From: Eggerthellaceae bacterium
GTDB lineage: Bacteria; Actinomycetota; Coriobacteriia; Coriobacteriales; Eggerthellaceae
Direction of reading: 5' to 3'
Assembly (NCBI GenBank): GCA_017432445.1
Contig: JAFRJC010000134.1
Span: 1 to 33,835 of the forward strand
DNA: 33,835 nucleotides
The notes under the pieces are model-generated. The model worked only from the letters and a program-made list of their open reading frames with translations, was not told the origin of the DNA and searched no databases. The stretch's first letter is position 1. Each line of letters opens with the position of its first letter. A program made the translations under genes and the position numbers. Below, in pieces: positions 18,936 through 29,920 of the stretch.

Positions 18936-18989
18936 GTTTCGATTGCTTTTCATGCAGCCTTCGAAACCCGCTTGTAACGAACGCTTCGG
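18936..18989 (+). promoter_or_regulatory. GlnR-type operator between dapF and purF
   Basis: GAAAC (18963-18967) and GTAAC (18974-18978) are 6 bases apart, an exact match to the core GlnR half-site pair. A weaker TTCGG follows at the same pitch. Upstream, GTTTC (18936-18940) and TTTTC (18947-18951) repeat the accessory pair seen before glnN. The site could act on purF-carAB, dapFL or both. Confidence 0.55.
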
Positions 18990-19077
18990 ACAATGAGTTC
19001 TAGGAAAGACTACGTACACGGACGGGATGAAGGGTTTCCCTCGCGCCCGTCAAGCAAGATGGCTGGAAGGGGAAGAG

Positions 19078-20568
19078 GTGGCGACGAGCTTGTTCGCAGG
19101 GGAAAGGCCCGACCGGCTGGAGGAGGCGTGCGCGGTTTTCGGCGTGTTCGCACCGGGAAAGGACGTCGCACGACTGACGTGCTTCGGCCTGCAGGCGTTG
19201 CAGCACCGCGGACAGGAGAGCGCAGGCATCGCCGTGGGCGACGGTGAGACCATCCTCATCCACAAGGACTTGGGGCTTGTCGACCAAGTGTTCGACGAGG
19301 AAGCGCTTGCGCATTTGAAAGGCGATATCGCCATCGGGCACACTCGTTACTCAACCGCCGGCGGCGGCAGCTGGAAAGAAGCGCAGCCGCACGTATCGGC
19401 CATTGATGACGAGACCATCGCGCTCGCGCACAACGGCACGCTCGTCGACACGGCCTCACAGCGGGCGTGGCTCGCCAACGAGGGCGTGCAGCTCTACGGC
19501 TACACCGACAGCGAGGTGGCAGCGCGCACGATCGGCGTGGACACGCGACGCACGGGCCACATCCGCGGCGGCATCCGGCTCATGATGCAGCAGCTTCATG
19601 GCGCCTACGCCATCGTGCTCGCAACGCCCGTGGCGCTGTATGCGTTCCGCGACCCTAACGGAATCCGCCCGCTTTCCCTTGGAAGGCTACCCGATGGGAG
19701 CGGATGGGTCGTGGCGAGCGAAACGTGCGGCCTCGACGCGGTCGGCGCCGAGTTCGTGCGCGACGTGAAACCGGGCGAGATCATCAAGGCGAGCGAGCAC
19801 GGCTTGGAATCGGAACAAGGTATCGAACCTGGGAAACGGGCGTTCTGCATCTTCGAATACGTCTATTTCGCGAGGCCTGACAGCTTGCTCGACGGTGACG
19901 TGGTGTACCATGCGCGTCGCCGCATGGGGCGTATCCTGGCGCACGAGGCCCCGGTCGAAGCAGACATGGTCCTCGGCGTGCCAGACTCTGGCGTGCCGCC
20001 CGCCCTCGGATATGCGGAGGAGAGCGGCATCGCCTACGGGGACGGCATCGTGAAGAATCGTTACGTGGGACGCACGTTCATCCAGCCCACCCAGGAGATG
20101 CGCCAGATGGGCATACGCATCAAGCTGAACCCGCTGCCCTCGATGATTCGAGGAAAGCGGCTTGTTGTCATCGACGACTCCATCGTGCGCGGAAACACGT
20201 CGAAGAAGCTCGTGGAGATGCTGCGCCACGCAGGCGCCGCCGAAGTGCACTTGCGCATTGTGAGCCCCGAAGTCATGTGGCCGTGCTTCTACGGCATCGA
20301 CACCGACACGCAAGACCAGCTGATATCGGCAAACCTGACACACGACGAGGTTTGTCGCTCCATCGGCTGCGATTCGCTCGCTTTTATAAGTTTGGACGGC
20401 CTGCATGCAGCAGTCCACGCTGACCACGATGGCTTCTGCGACGCCTGCTTCAGCGGCACCTACCCCGTAGCGATTCCCGAGCAGCTCCAGCGCAAGAGCT
20501 TTCTGGCAAAACAAGGTGAGCCGTGCCTCGGCGGTACGGCTCATCCCATCTTTGGGAAGGATTCCTAG
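19078..20568 (+). CDS. purF: Amidophosphoribosyltransferase PurF
   Basis: PurF commits PRPP and glutamine to purine synthesis, giving phosphoribosylamine. It has an N-terminal class II glutaminase with nucleophile Cys in EEACAVFG, HRGQESAG and GHTRYST, then a phosphoribosyltransferase domain with PRPP motif VVIDDSIVRGNTSKK. Cysteines in CIFEYVYFARPDS, WPCFYGID and GFCDACFSG match the 4Fe-4S ligands of the Bacillus type, implying oxygen sensitivity. I chose GTG 19078 (496 aa, 17-residue propeptide) because AAGGGG lies 5 bases upstream. An ATG at 19027 would give 513 aa but has no clear ribosome site. carA begins 2 bases after the stop. Confidence 0.93.
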   Translation: MATSLFAGERPDRLEEACAVFGVFAPGKDVARLTCFGLQALQHRGQESAGIAVGDGETILIHKDLGLVDQVFDEEALAHLKGDIAIGHTRYSTAGGGSWKEAQPHVSAIDDETIALAHNGTLVDTASQRAWLANEGVQLYGYTDSEVAARTIGVDTRRTGHIRGGIRLMMQQLHGAYAIVLATPVALYAFRDPNGIRPLSLGRLPDGSGWVVASETCGLDAVGAEFVRDVKPGEIIKASEHGLESEQGIEPGKRAFCIFEYVYFARPDSLLDGDVVYHARRRMGRILAHEAPVEADMVLGVPDSGVPPALGYAEESGIAYGDGIVKNRYVGRTFIQPTQEMRQMGIRIKLNPLPSMIRGKRLVVIDDSIVRGNTSKKLVEMLRHAGAAEVHLRIVSPEVMWPCFYGIDTDTQDQLISANLTHDEVCRSIGCDSLAFISLDGLHAAVHADHDGFCDACFSGTYPVAIPEQLQRKSFLAKQGEPCLGGTAHPIFGKDS

Positions 20569-20569
20569 C

Positions 20570-21898
20570 ATGAGTTTACTGGCAAGCAAGATGCTCGCAG
20601 CGACATCGAAGCCTCCAGCCAAAGAGGCGCTCCTCGTATTGGAAGACGGCACGTGCTTCCACGGGAACGCATGCGGGGCTTTGGGCGAAGTGTTCGGGGA
20701 GGTGTGCTTCAACACTTCGGTCGAAGGTTACCTGGAAATCGTCACCGACCCGTCGTACGCAGGCCAAATCGTCGTGATGACGTACCCCCAGATTGGTAAC
20801 TACGGAGTATGCCTTGAAGACGCCCAGGCAGACCACCCCGCACTCAGGGGACTCGTCGTCCGCGACATGTGCTACACGCCATCGAACTGGCGCAGCGAGA
20901 GGACGCTTCCGGACTATCTAAAGCGTGAGGGCATATTCGCCATCGAAGGCGTCGATACGCGCGCGCTTGTACAACATGTGCGTGACTATGGAGCGATGCG
21001 CGCCGTACTCTCATCCGAGGATCTGAATGCGGAAAGCCTCGCGAACAAAGCGAGGGCGAGCGAGCCGATTGTGGGCGTGAACCTGGCGCGCACCGTATCA
21101 TGCCCCGAACCTCATGCTTTCGGGCAGAGCGACCTTGCCTCCTCCAAGGCATTCGCGCTTGCGCCTCCCGCGCTAGCTCGCTACCGCGTCATCGCCTACG
21201 ACTGCGGAATCAAACGCTCGATTCTCGAAGGCCTCGTACGTGCCGGATGCGAGATAACCCTCGTGCCCTGGAACACGCCGGCATCCCAAGTGCTCGAGAT
21301 GGCACCGGACGGGGTATTCCTTTCGAACGGCCCGGGCGACCCAGATGCCGTCGAAGGCACGTATAGACAGGTTGAAAAGCTTCTCGGCAAAGTGCCGGTA
21401 TTCGGTATTTGCCTGGGCCATCAGATGATTTGCAAAGCTGCAGGCGGACAAATCGAAAAGCTCAAGTTCGGCCATCACGGCGGCAACCAGCCCGTCATGA
21501 ACCTGCTGACGGGGCGCGTCGAGATCACGGCGCAGAACCACGGCTTCAACCTCGTGGTCCCCAGCTTGGGACCGCTGGCAAGCGAGATGGAGGGCATATC
21601 CCCCGCCCATCCCGCCGACCTGCTCTTCTGGGCCGAGCAAGGTATCGCCCCCGTCGTGTCCAACCCCCGCTACGGAGGCGTACGGCTCACCCACGTGAAC
21701 CTCAACGACGGCACGGCCGAGGGCATCGCGTTCACGGATATCCCCGCGTTCTCGGTGCAGTACCACCCCGAAGCGAATCCTGGCCCCACGGATTCCCATT
21801 ACTTGTTCACCGCCTTCACCCGCCTCATGGACGGGCGCGAAGACTACCTTGACATCGACATCGCGAAGGACCGCCTAGAAGGCTGGCAGTTCGAATGA
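20570..21898 (+). CDS. carA: Carbamoyl phosphate synthase small subunit CarA
   Basis: CarA hydrolyses glutamine and channels ammonia to CarB to make carbamoyl phosphate for pyrimidines and arginine. The 442-residue protein has the N-terminal CarA domain (ALLVLEDGTCFHG, EVCFNTSVEGYLEI) and a C-terminal class I glutaminase. That domain shows GVFLSNGPGDPDA, nucleophile Cys in FGICLGHQ, GGNQPV and QYHPEANPGP with catalytic His and Glu. It is longer than the common 360-380 residues, with an N-terminal tail of about 20. ATG 20570 was chosen for GGAAGG upstream, which lies in the end of purF. It forms an operon with purF and carB. Confidence 0.96.
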   Translation: MSLLASKMLAATSKPPAKEALLVLEDGTCFHGNACGALGEVFGEVCFNTSVEGYLEIVTDPSYAGQIVVMTYPQIGNYGVCLEDAQADHPALRGLVVRDMCYTPSNWRSERTLPDYLKREGIFAIEGVDTRALVQHVRDYGAMRAVLSSEDLNAESLANKARASEPIVGVNLARTVSCPEPHAFGQSDLASSKAFALAPPALARYRVIAYDCGIKRSILEGLVRAGCEITLVPWNTPASQVLEMAPDGVFLSNGPGDPDAVEGTYRQVEKLLGKVPVFGICLGHQMICKAAGGQIEKLKFGHHGGNQPVMNLLTGRVEITAQNHGFNLVVPSLGPLASEMEGISPAHPADLLFWAEQGIAPVVSNPRYGGVRLTHVNLNDGTAEGIAFTDIPAFSVQYHPEANPGPTDSHYLFTAFTRLMDGREDYLDIDIAKDRLEGWQFE

Positions 21899-21940
21899 TG
21901 TGGCAGAAGGCGCTTCATTGCCACATCGTGAAGGAGAGAC

Positions 21941-25198
<3,258 letters not shown>

Positions 25199-25199
25199 T

Positions 25200-25303
25200 G
25201 CGGAGGCGGGGCAGCGGGGTATTCGCTTGGCTTCGGCTAAACCTATGAATGTCATGAAGTTAGTGCCTGCAGAATCGCTCATACCCCGCCGTCCCTCCTC
25301 CGC
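25200..25303. repeat. 104-bp element with 23-bp imperfect inverted repeats
   Basis: The arms 25200-25222 and 25281-25303 match at 20 of 23 positions, with a 58-base centre. It lies between the carB stop (25198) and glmS. There is no T run and no clear target duplication. It could be a structured RNA, a terminator or a miniature mobile element remnant. Confidence 0.6.
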
Positions 25304-25362
25304 AACCGAACGCCATTGGAGAAACCCCTTTTGTGAATAGTTAACAGGAAGGAGCACAGGGC

Positions 25363-27213
25363 ATGTGCGGAATAGTCGGATACACAGGAACAAACGAAGC
25401 AGCCCCCGTACTACTCGATGGACTCGCCAAGCTCGAATACCGCGGTTACGACTCGGCCGGTATCGCCGTGATGGAAGGCGACGCGTTGCAGGTCGTGCGT
25501 CGACGCGGCAAGGTGGCCGAGCTCGCGCACACAGTAGGCCATTTCGCCTTGACGGGAACGTGCGGCATCGGACACACGAGGTGGGCCACCCACGGCCGCC
25601 CTTCTGAGGCCAACGCCCATCCCCACTCGTCGTGTGCAGGCGACATCGCAGTCGTGCATAACGGCATTATCGAGAACTTCGCCGATTTGCGCGACGAGCT
25701 CGCACAACGTGGCCATACGCTTCGCAGCGAAACCGACACCGAGGTTATCGCCCACCTAATCGAAGAAGCCTGGGGGGCTTCCCCTTCGGGAAGCTCAGAG
25801 GCATCGGGGCTGGCGGAAGCCGTCCGCATCGCCAGCATGCGCCTAGTGGGCTCATACGGCCTCGCCGTGACGAGCGCGCGGGAACCGGGCGTCATCATCA
25901 CGACGCGTCGCGACATGCCCATAATCGTGGGTAGGGCAGCCGACGGCTCTTACGTCGCCTCCGACGCCATTGCCGTCCTGCGCGCCACGCGCGACGTCGT
26001 CTACCTCGAGGACGGGCAGCTCGCACGCCTCTCTCCCGAGGGAATCGAATACTTCGATGGGCATGGGAAGACCATCGCTCCTCAAACCACCCATATCTCC
26101 TGGGACATGGACGTCGCCGAAAAGGGCGGATACCCCGATTTCATGTTGAAGGAAATCCATGAGCAGCCGCGCGTCATCCGCGACACGCTTGCCGGCCGCC
26201 TCGTGAGCGGCCACATGGAAATCGACGAGCTCGACATGACTTCCGAGGAGCTAAACCTGATCGACCGCGTGTACGTCATCGCCTGCGGCACGAGCTACCA
26301 CGCAGGGCTCATCGCCAAGGAGATGATCGAGAGTTGGGCGCGCATACCCACCGAAGTCGAAGTGGCAAGCGAGTTCCGTTACCGCAACCCCATCATCACG
26401 CCCACGACGCTCGTCGTGGCGGTATCGCAATCTGGCGAGACGGCCGATACGCTGGCGGCCATCCGCGATGCACGCATCAAGGGGGCACGCGTGTTCGGCA
26501 TTACGAACGTCCTGGGAAGCCCCGTAGCGCGTGAATCTGACGGCGTCATCTACACGAAGGCCAACAAGGAGATTGCCGTCGCTTCCACCAAATCCTTCCT
26601 TGGCCAGCTAGTGAGCCTCACCTTGCTGGCACTGCTTCTCGCGCAGTCCAAGGGAAAGATGCGCATGAACCAAATTCGGCTCATCTTCCGCGAGCTCGCT
26701 GACACAGCCGAGCAGGTCGAGCGCATCCTTTCCGATCAGTCAGCCATCGAGGAAGCTGCCCGCGCATGCGTCAACGCTACAAGCGCGCTGTTCGTCGGAC
26801 GCGGTATGGGAGCCGCCATCGCACGAGAGGGAGCACTCAAGCTCAAGGAAATCAGCTATCTGCACGCCGAGGCCTATGCGGCTGGCGAGATGAAGCACGG
26901 ACCCATCGCGCTCATCGATGAGGGCTTCCCCGTCATTGCCATTGCCACGCAAAGCGCCGTCTACGAAAAGGTCGTCTCTAACTTGCAGGAGGCCAAAGCA
27001 CGCGGCGCCCTCATCGTTGCCATAGCAACCGAAGGTGACGAGGAGATCGTCAAGCATGCCGATCATGTGATCTATATCCCGAAAGTGCGCGACGCGCTCT
27101 CTCCTATCACGGCAAGCGTGCCACTTCAGCTACTCGCACGCTCGATTGCCGTCATGCGCGACTGCGATGTCGACCAGCCCCGCAACCTGGCGAAATCTGT
27201 TACGGTGGAATAA
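25363..27213 (+). CDS. glmS: Glucosamine-6-phosphate synthase GlmS
   Basis: GlmS converts fructose-6-phosphate and glutamine to glucosamine-6-phosphate, the first step toward UDP-GlcNAc and peptidoglycan. The 616-residue protein starts MCGIVGYTG with nucleophile Cys2 of a class II glutaminase, followed by GIGHTRWATHG and HNGIIENF. Two SIS sugar-isomerase domains carry CGTSYHAGL and SQSGETADT, and GRGMGAAIAREGALKLKE. It ends in KSVTVE as the family does. AGGAAGGAG lies before the ATG. The spacing from carB and the inverted repeat suggest it may have its own promoter. It converges on gatD. Confidence 0.97.
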   Translation: MCGIVGYTGTNEAAPVLLDGLAKLEYRGYDSAGIAVMEGDALQVVRRRGKVAELAHTVGHFALTGTCGIGHTRWATHGRPSEANAHPHSSCAGDIAVVHNGIIENFADLRDELAQRGHTLRSETDTEVIAHLIEEAWGASPSGSSEASGLAEAVRIASMRLVGSYGLAVTSAREPGVIITTRRDMPIIVGRAADGSYVASDAIAVLRATRDVVYLEDGQLARLSPEGIEYFDGHGKTIAPQTTHISWDMDVAEKGGYPDFMLKEIHEQPRVIRDTLAGRLVSGHMEIDELDMTSEELNLIDRVYVIACGTSYHAGLIAKEMIESWARIPTEVEVASEFRYRNPIITPTTLVVAVSQSGETADTLAAIRDARIKGARVFGITNVLGSPVARESDGVIYTKANKEIAVASTKSFLGQLVSLTLLALLLAQSKGKMRMNQIRLIFRELADTAEQVERILSDQSAIEEAARACVNATSALFVGRGMGAAIAREGALKLKEISYLHAEAYAAGEMKHGPIALIDEGFPVIAIATQSAVYEKVVSNLQEAKARGALIVAIATEGDEEIVKHADHVIYIPKVRDALSPITASVPLQLLARSIAVMRDCDVDQPRNLAKSVTVE

Positions 27214-27234
27214 GGCGAACGACAATGAACCAGG

Positions 27235-27269
27235 GGAGTGAGTCGCAGAACCGTTCTGCGATTCCCCCC
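27235..27269. terminator. Hairpin between glmS and gatD
   Basis: TCGCAGAA (27243-27250) pairs perfectly with TTCTGCGA (27254-27261) around CCG, and a partly paired G-rich/C-rich base extends the stem. It is a member of the GAGTCGCAG gene-end family. Confidence 0.65.
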
Positions 27270-27277
27270 GAAACGCT

Positions 27278-27544
27278 CTACAGCCCCAACCTGTCGCACA
27301 TGAACTCATTGGCTGCACGCTCTTCCAAATCGTCGAGCGGCGACAACGTGGGAAGAGGACGCCCCTCCTTGGCTGCTCGGCGCTCAAGCGCCCGTTGGAT
27401 CAGCCAATCGGCCACCTCGGGGTTCTTGGAAAGCAACGGGCCGTGAAGGTAGGTGCCCACGAGATTGTGATAGCGTACGCCGTCAACTCCATCGACGTCG
27501 TTGTTGCCCTTCCCATGCTTGCCTTTCACATACCCAAACGCCTT
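27278..27544 (-). pseudogene. gatD: GatD C-terminal part, cut off by an in-frame TGA
   Basis: These codons continue murT-gatD in the same reading frame after a TGA at 27545-27547. They read KAFGYVKGKHGKGNN, then VRYHNLVGTYLHGPLL, the normal end of GatD. The His in GTYLHGPLL corresponds to the catalytic His of GatD and would be residue 678 of the full protein. No independent start with a good ribosome site is seen, although a GTG occurs at 27529. It is either a dead tail after a nonsense mutation, a recoded segment, or a sequence error. Confidence 0.7.
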
Positions 27545-29476
27545 TCATCCAGGTTCGAGGAACGTGCGGCCCGCATGGTTCTCATAGCCGATGACGGGCA
27601 TCTTAGCTAACGGGCTTTCCAGCGCGATGTTCCCGACAAGGCGGTTATGGGAGCCGCCTTCTGCGCGTTTCGTCGCGATGTCGCAGATTCCCAACCCTGG
27701 AACACCCTCATCCCCAAGCAGCCATTCATGACCGAGTATTTGGTAACCGCCGCAAATGGCAAGGAGCACGCCACCGTCCTCGACATAGGAACGAAGCTCC
27801 TCGGCTTGCGCAAGCAAATCATGGGACGCCACCCGCTGTTCGCGGTCGGGACCACCGCCGAGGAACACGATGTCGGCCGATTCGAGATCGATTTTCTGTC
27901 CAGGCCTCACGCGTACAACCTCGACGTCGATGCCGCGCTTTCGCGCGCGCTCGGCCAAGATGGTCACGTTGCCGCCATCGCCGTACAGGTTCAGCAGTTC
28001 GGGGTACAGGTGGACGATGGTAAGCTTCTCATCGAGCTGAGCAGGGTTTACCACAGAATGCATCTTCGGCTCGTTTTCGTAAGAAGGCGAAAGGTCCTGG
28101 GCGCCTTCTCCACCATGAGCCACTACTGCGCCCTGCGCCTCGTCCCCTTGCCCAGCAAGGTGGTCAAGCTCTGCCTTCACGCGGGGAAGCGCCGTGTAGT
28201 TCGCGATGAGAAAACAGCTGGCGCTCGGCACGGTCTTCCAAGCCTTCTCGAGGAAATCCTCGGCACCGTCGACGAGCTGCGAGGAGACGCCTGCGTACTT
28301 CAGGCGTACCTGCATGTCGTTGCGCCGTATGCCGCCTGCATACGCGACTACGTCATCAGCGCTTGCGAGTTCCTGGAAGTCAACATCCCACAACCACGAC
28401 ACGTCATGGCCGTCAGCCTCCTTGTCATTGATGAAGAAGGCGACGGCCTTCGTGCCGGGTTCGTCTAGGACTATCCTCAGATTCTGGTTAAAGCCAGTCG
28501 GGTTCTTCGCCAGGTTCAGCAGAACGCAACGCCCGCCGATGTCGTAGCGTTGCAGTCGACCATTGTGCGGGTCAAACGACCGGATGACTTCGCAAATGCC
28601 GGAAAGGGCCGCGCCGCACTGGTCGGCTGCAGCATAGACGGCAAGCGCGTTGTACAGCATATACGTCCCCGAAAACGGCACGTTAACGCAAACGGTGCCT
28701 GCGGGATACTCCAAGGTGAAGGCAGCGCCGTCTGCCGTCGCGGTTGTGCCATGTGCGGCGTAAACGGGAGCTTCGCGTTTGAAACCGCAGTTAGGACATG
28801 AATAGGATCCAAGCTGGCCGTACTGATGCCACTCGTAGGACAAAAGCGAATCGCACCGCTGACACATACTCGCGTCGGCAACAGTGTTCTGCGTCAGCCC
28901 GAGATCCTCTTCGAACCCGAACGGGATGCAGCTATTGTCCACCTTATCGGCAATGGCCTGGCAGAAAGGATCGTCGGCATTGTAGACGAGCACCGTGGAA
29001 GGAGAGGCGGCAAGCGCGCCTGCAATCGCCTCCTGGATGTGGTCTATCTCCCCCATTCGGTCGAGCTGATCGCGAAACAGGTTCAGGAGCACGACGAAAT
29101 CGGGTTGCAGCTGTGGCGCAATCTTCGCAAGCCACAGCTCGTCGCTCTCGAAGACGCCCCAGTCGGCTTGCTCGGTTTGCAATAGCGCCGTCGCCACGCC
29201 CGAATCCAGGTTGGCACCCGTCCTGTTGCATACGACCGCCTTACCAGAGGCCTCGAGCGCATCGGCGAGCAGATTCGTCACGGTGGTCTTGCCGTTCGTT
29301 CCCACGACCACAACCGAGCCTTCACGCAGGCGCGGCCGCAAATCGGAAATGAGCTCCGGGTCCACGTAGAGGCCGACCTTGCCGGGGAAGTTGGCAGCGG
29401 GTCTATGCAGGACGTCCTTGAGTGCCCACGTCGATGCAGTTCCAACAACTTGGGCGATATCTTGTTTCAGGTTCAT
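27545..29476 (-). CDS. murT: MurT-GatD fusion (lipid II isoglutamine amidation), ending at an internal TGA
   Basis: MurT-GatD amidates the D-glutamate of lipid II with glutamine nitrogen. Residues 1-435 are MurT: P-loop GTNGKTT at 59-65, SDELWLAK, a Cys4 zinc ribbon (C205, C208, C227, C230), then the C-terminal MurT domain with FNQNLR and FIANYTALPR. A linker of about 45 residues leads into GatD (LTIVHLYPELLNLYGD from 485), with nucleophile Cys575 in AICGGYQILG and ENHAGRTFL near 632. Usually these are two genes. The frame stops at TGA after residue 643, before the catalytic His, but continues in frame to 27278 with the expected GatD end. It lies 47 bases after glnB, so is probably cotranscribed with it. 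Confidence 0.88.
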   Translation of the reverse strand: MNLKQDIAQVVGTASTWALKDVLHRPAANFPGKVGLYVDPELISDLRPRLREGSVVVVGTNGKTTVTNLLADALEASGKAVVCNRTGANLDSGVATALLQTEQADWGVFESDELWLAKIAPQLQPDFVVLLNLFRDQLDRMGEIDHIQEAIAGALAASPSTVLVYNADDPFCQAIADKVDNSCIPFGFEEDLGLTQNTVADASMCQRCDSLLSYEWHQYGQLGSYSCPNCGFKREAPVYAAHGTTATADGAAFTLEYPAGTVCVNVPFSGTYMLYNALAVYAAADQCGAALSGICEVIRSFDPHNGRLQRYDIGGRCVLLNLAKNPTGFNQNLRIVLDEPGTKAVAFFINDKEADGHDVSWLWDVDFQELASADDVVAYAGGIRRNDMQVRLKYAGVSSQLVDGAEDFLEKAWKTVPSASCFLIANYTALPRVKAELDHLAGQGDEAQGAVVAHGGEGAQDLSPSYENEPKMHSVVNPAQLDEKLTIVHLYPELLNLYGDGGNVTILAERARKRGIDVEVVRVRPGQKIDLESADIVFLGGGPDREQRVASHDLLAQAEELRSYVEDGGVLLAICGGYQILGHEWLLGDEGVPGLGICDIATKRAEGGSHNRLVGNIALESPLAKMPVIGYENHAGRTFLEPG

Positions 29477-29523
29477 AGGCTTTCCGTAACGTTCGAAACT
29501 GAAGAAGATCCTGAAAACACATT

Positions 29524-29862
29524 CTACACGGCCGCGTCACCGCGTTCGCGGGTGCGGATGCGCACAACCTCCTCGACGGGACTGATGAAAATCTTCCCGT
29601 CGCCGACCTCGCCAGTCGAAGCCGTCTCGCAGATGAGGTTGACTAACCGATCCGTTTCCGAACCGGGCACGACAAGCTCGAACTTCACCTTGGGTATCAT
29701 GTTCAACAGCACCTCGGTGCCGCGGTAGTACTCCGACCAGCCGTGCTGATGGCCGCACCCCATCACCTGTGTGATGGTCATGCCCGACACGTCGGCCGCA
29801 AACAGGGCTTCCTTCAACGGCTCGAGCTTTTCGGGCCTCACAATCGCGGTAATCCTCTTCAT
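29524..29862 (-). CDS. glnB: PII nitrogen signalling protein (GlnB/GlnK family)
   Basis: PII is a trimer that reads ATP/ADP and 2-oxoglutarate and usually gates AmtB. The 112-residue protein has the family start MKRITAIVRPEKLEPLKEAL and the B-loop TGEVGDGKIFI near residue 82. Its T-loop is GCGHQHGWSEYYRGTEV: residue 51, the Tyr modified by uridylylation or adenylylation in many PII proteins, is Val. Gln39 is kept. Such T-loops occur in PII proteins paired with amt in Firmicutes-like anaerobes. GAGAGGAGCG precedes the ATG. The gene follows amtB, so a GlnK-like role at AmtB is likely. Confidence 0.92.
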   Translation of the reverse strand: MKRITAIVRPEKLEPLKEALFAADVSGMTITQVMGCGHQHGWSEYYRGTEVLLNMIPKVKFELVVPGSETDRLVNLICETASTGEVGDGKIFISPVEEVVRIRTRERGDAAV

Positions 29863-29884
29863 TTAGCTCGCTCCTCTCCCAACC

Positions 29885-29919
29885 AGAATGAGTCGCAGGA
29901 CAGTCCTGCGACTCGTTTT
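29885..29919. terminator. Hairpin between amtB and glnB
   Basis: GAGTCGCAGGA (29890-29900) pairs perfectly with TCCTGCGACTC (29904-29914) around a CAG loop, and the stem extends by 5 weaker pairs. It is a member of the gene-end family placed between two genes expected to act together, so it may set their ratio rather than separate them. Confidence 0.65.
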
Positions 29920-29920
29920 C

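Noticed and set aside
19687..20715. A 342-codon open frame antisense to purF and carA
   Set aside because: It crosses two clear genes and has no family features.
25321..25345. GlnR-type boxes before glmS (GAAAC and TTAAC)
   Set aside because: The boxes start 20 bp apart, not 11 or 22, and no further boxes fit the pitch.
25199..25362. glmS ribozyme upstream of glmS
   Set aside because: The conserved core of the glmS ribozyme is not seen; the region is dominated by a simple long inverted repeat.
27530..27547. Frameshift in gatD
   Set aside because: I first suspected a frameshift, but codons on both sides of the TGA are in the same frame, so it is a single in-frame stop.
29485..29505. GTAAC and GAAAC near the murT start
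   Set aside because: They are only 4 bases apart, which breaks the operator pitch.
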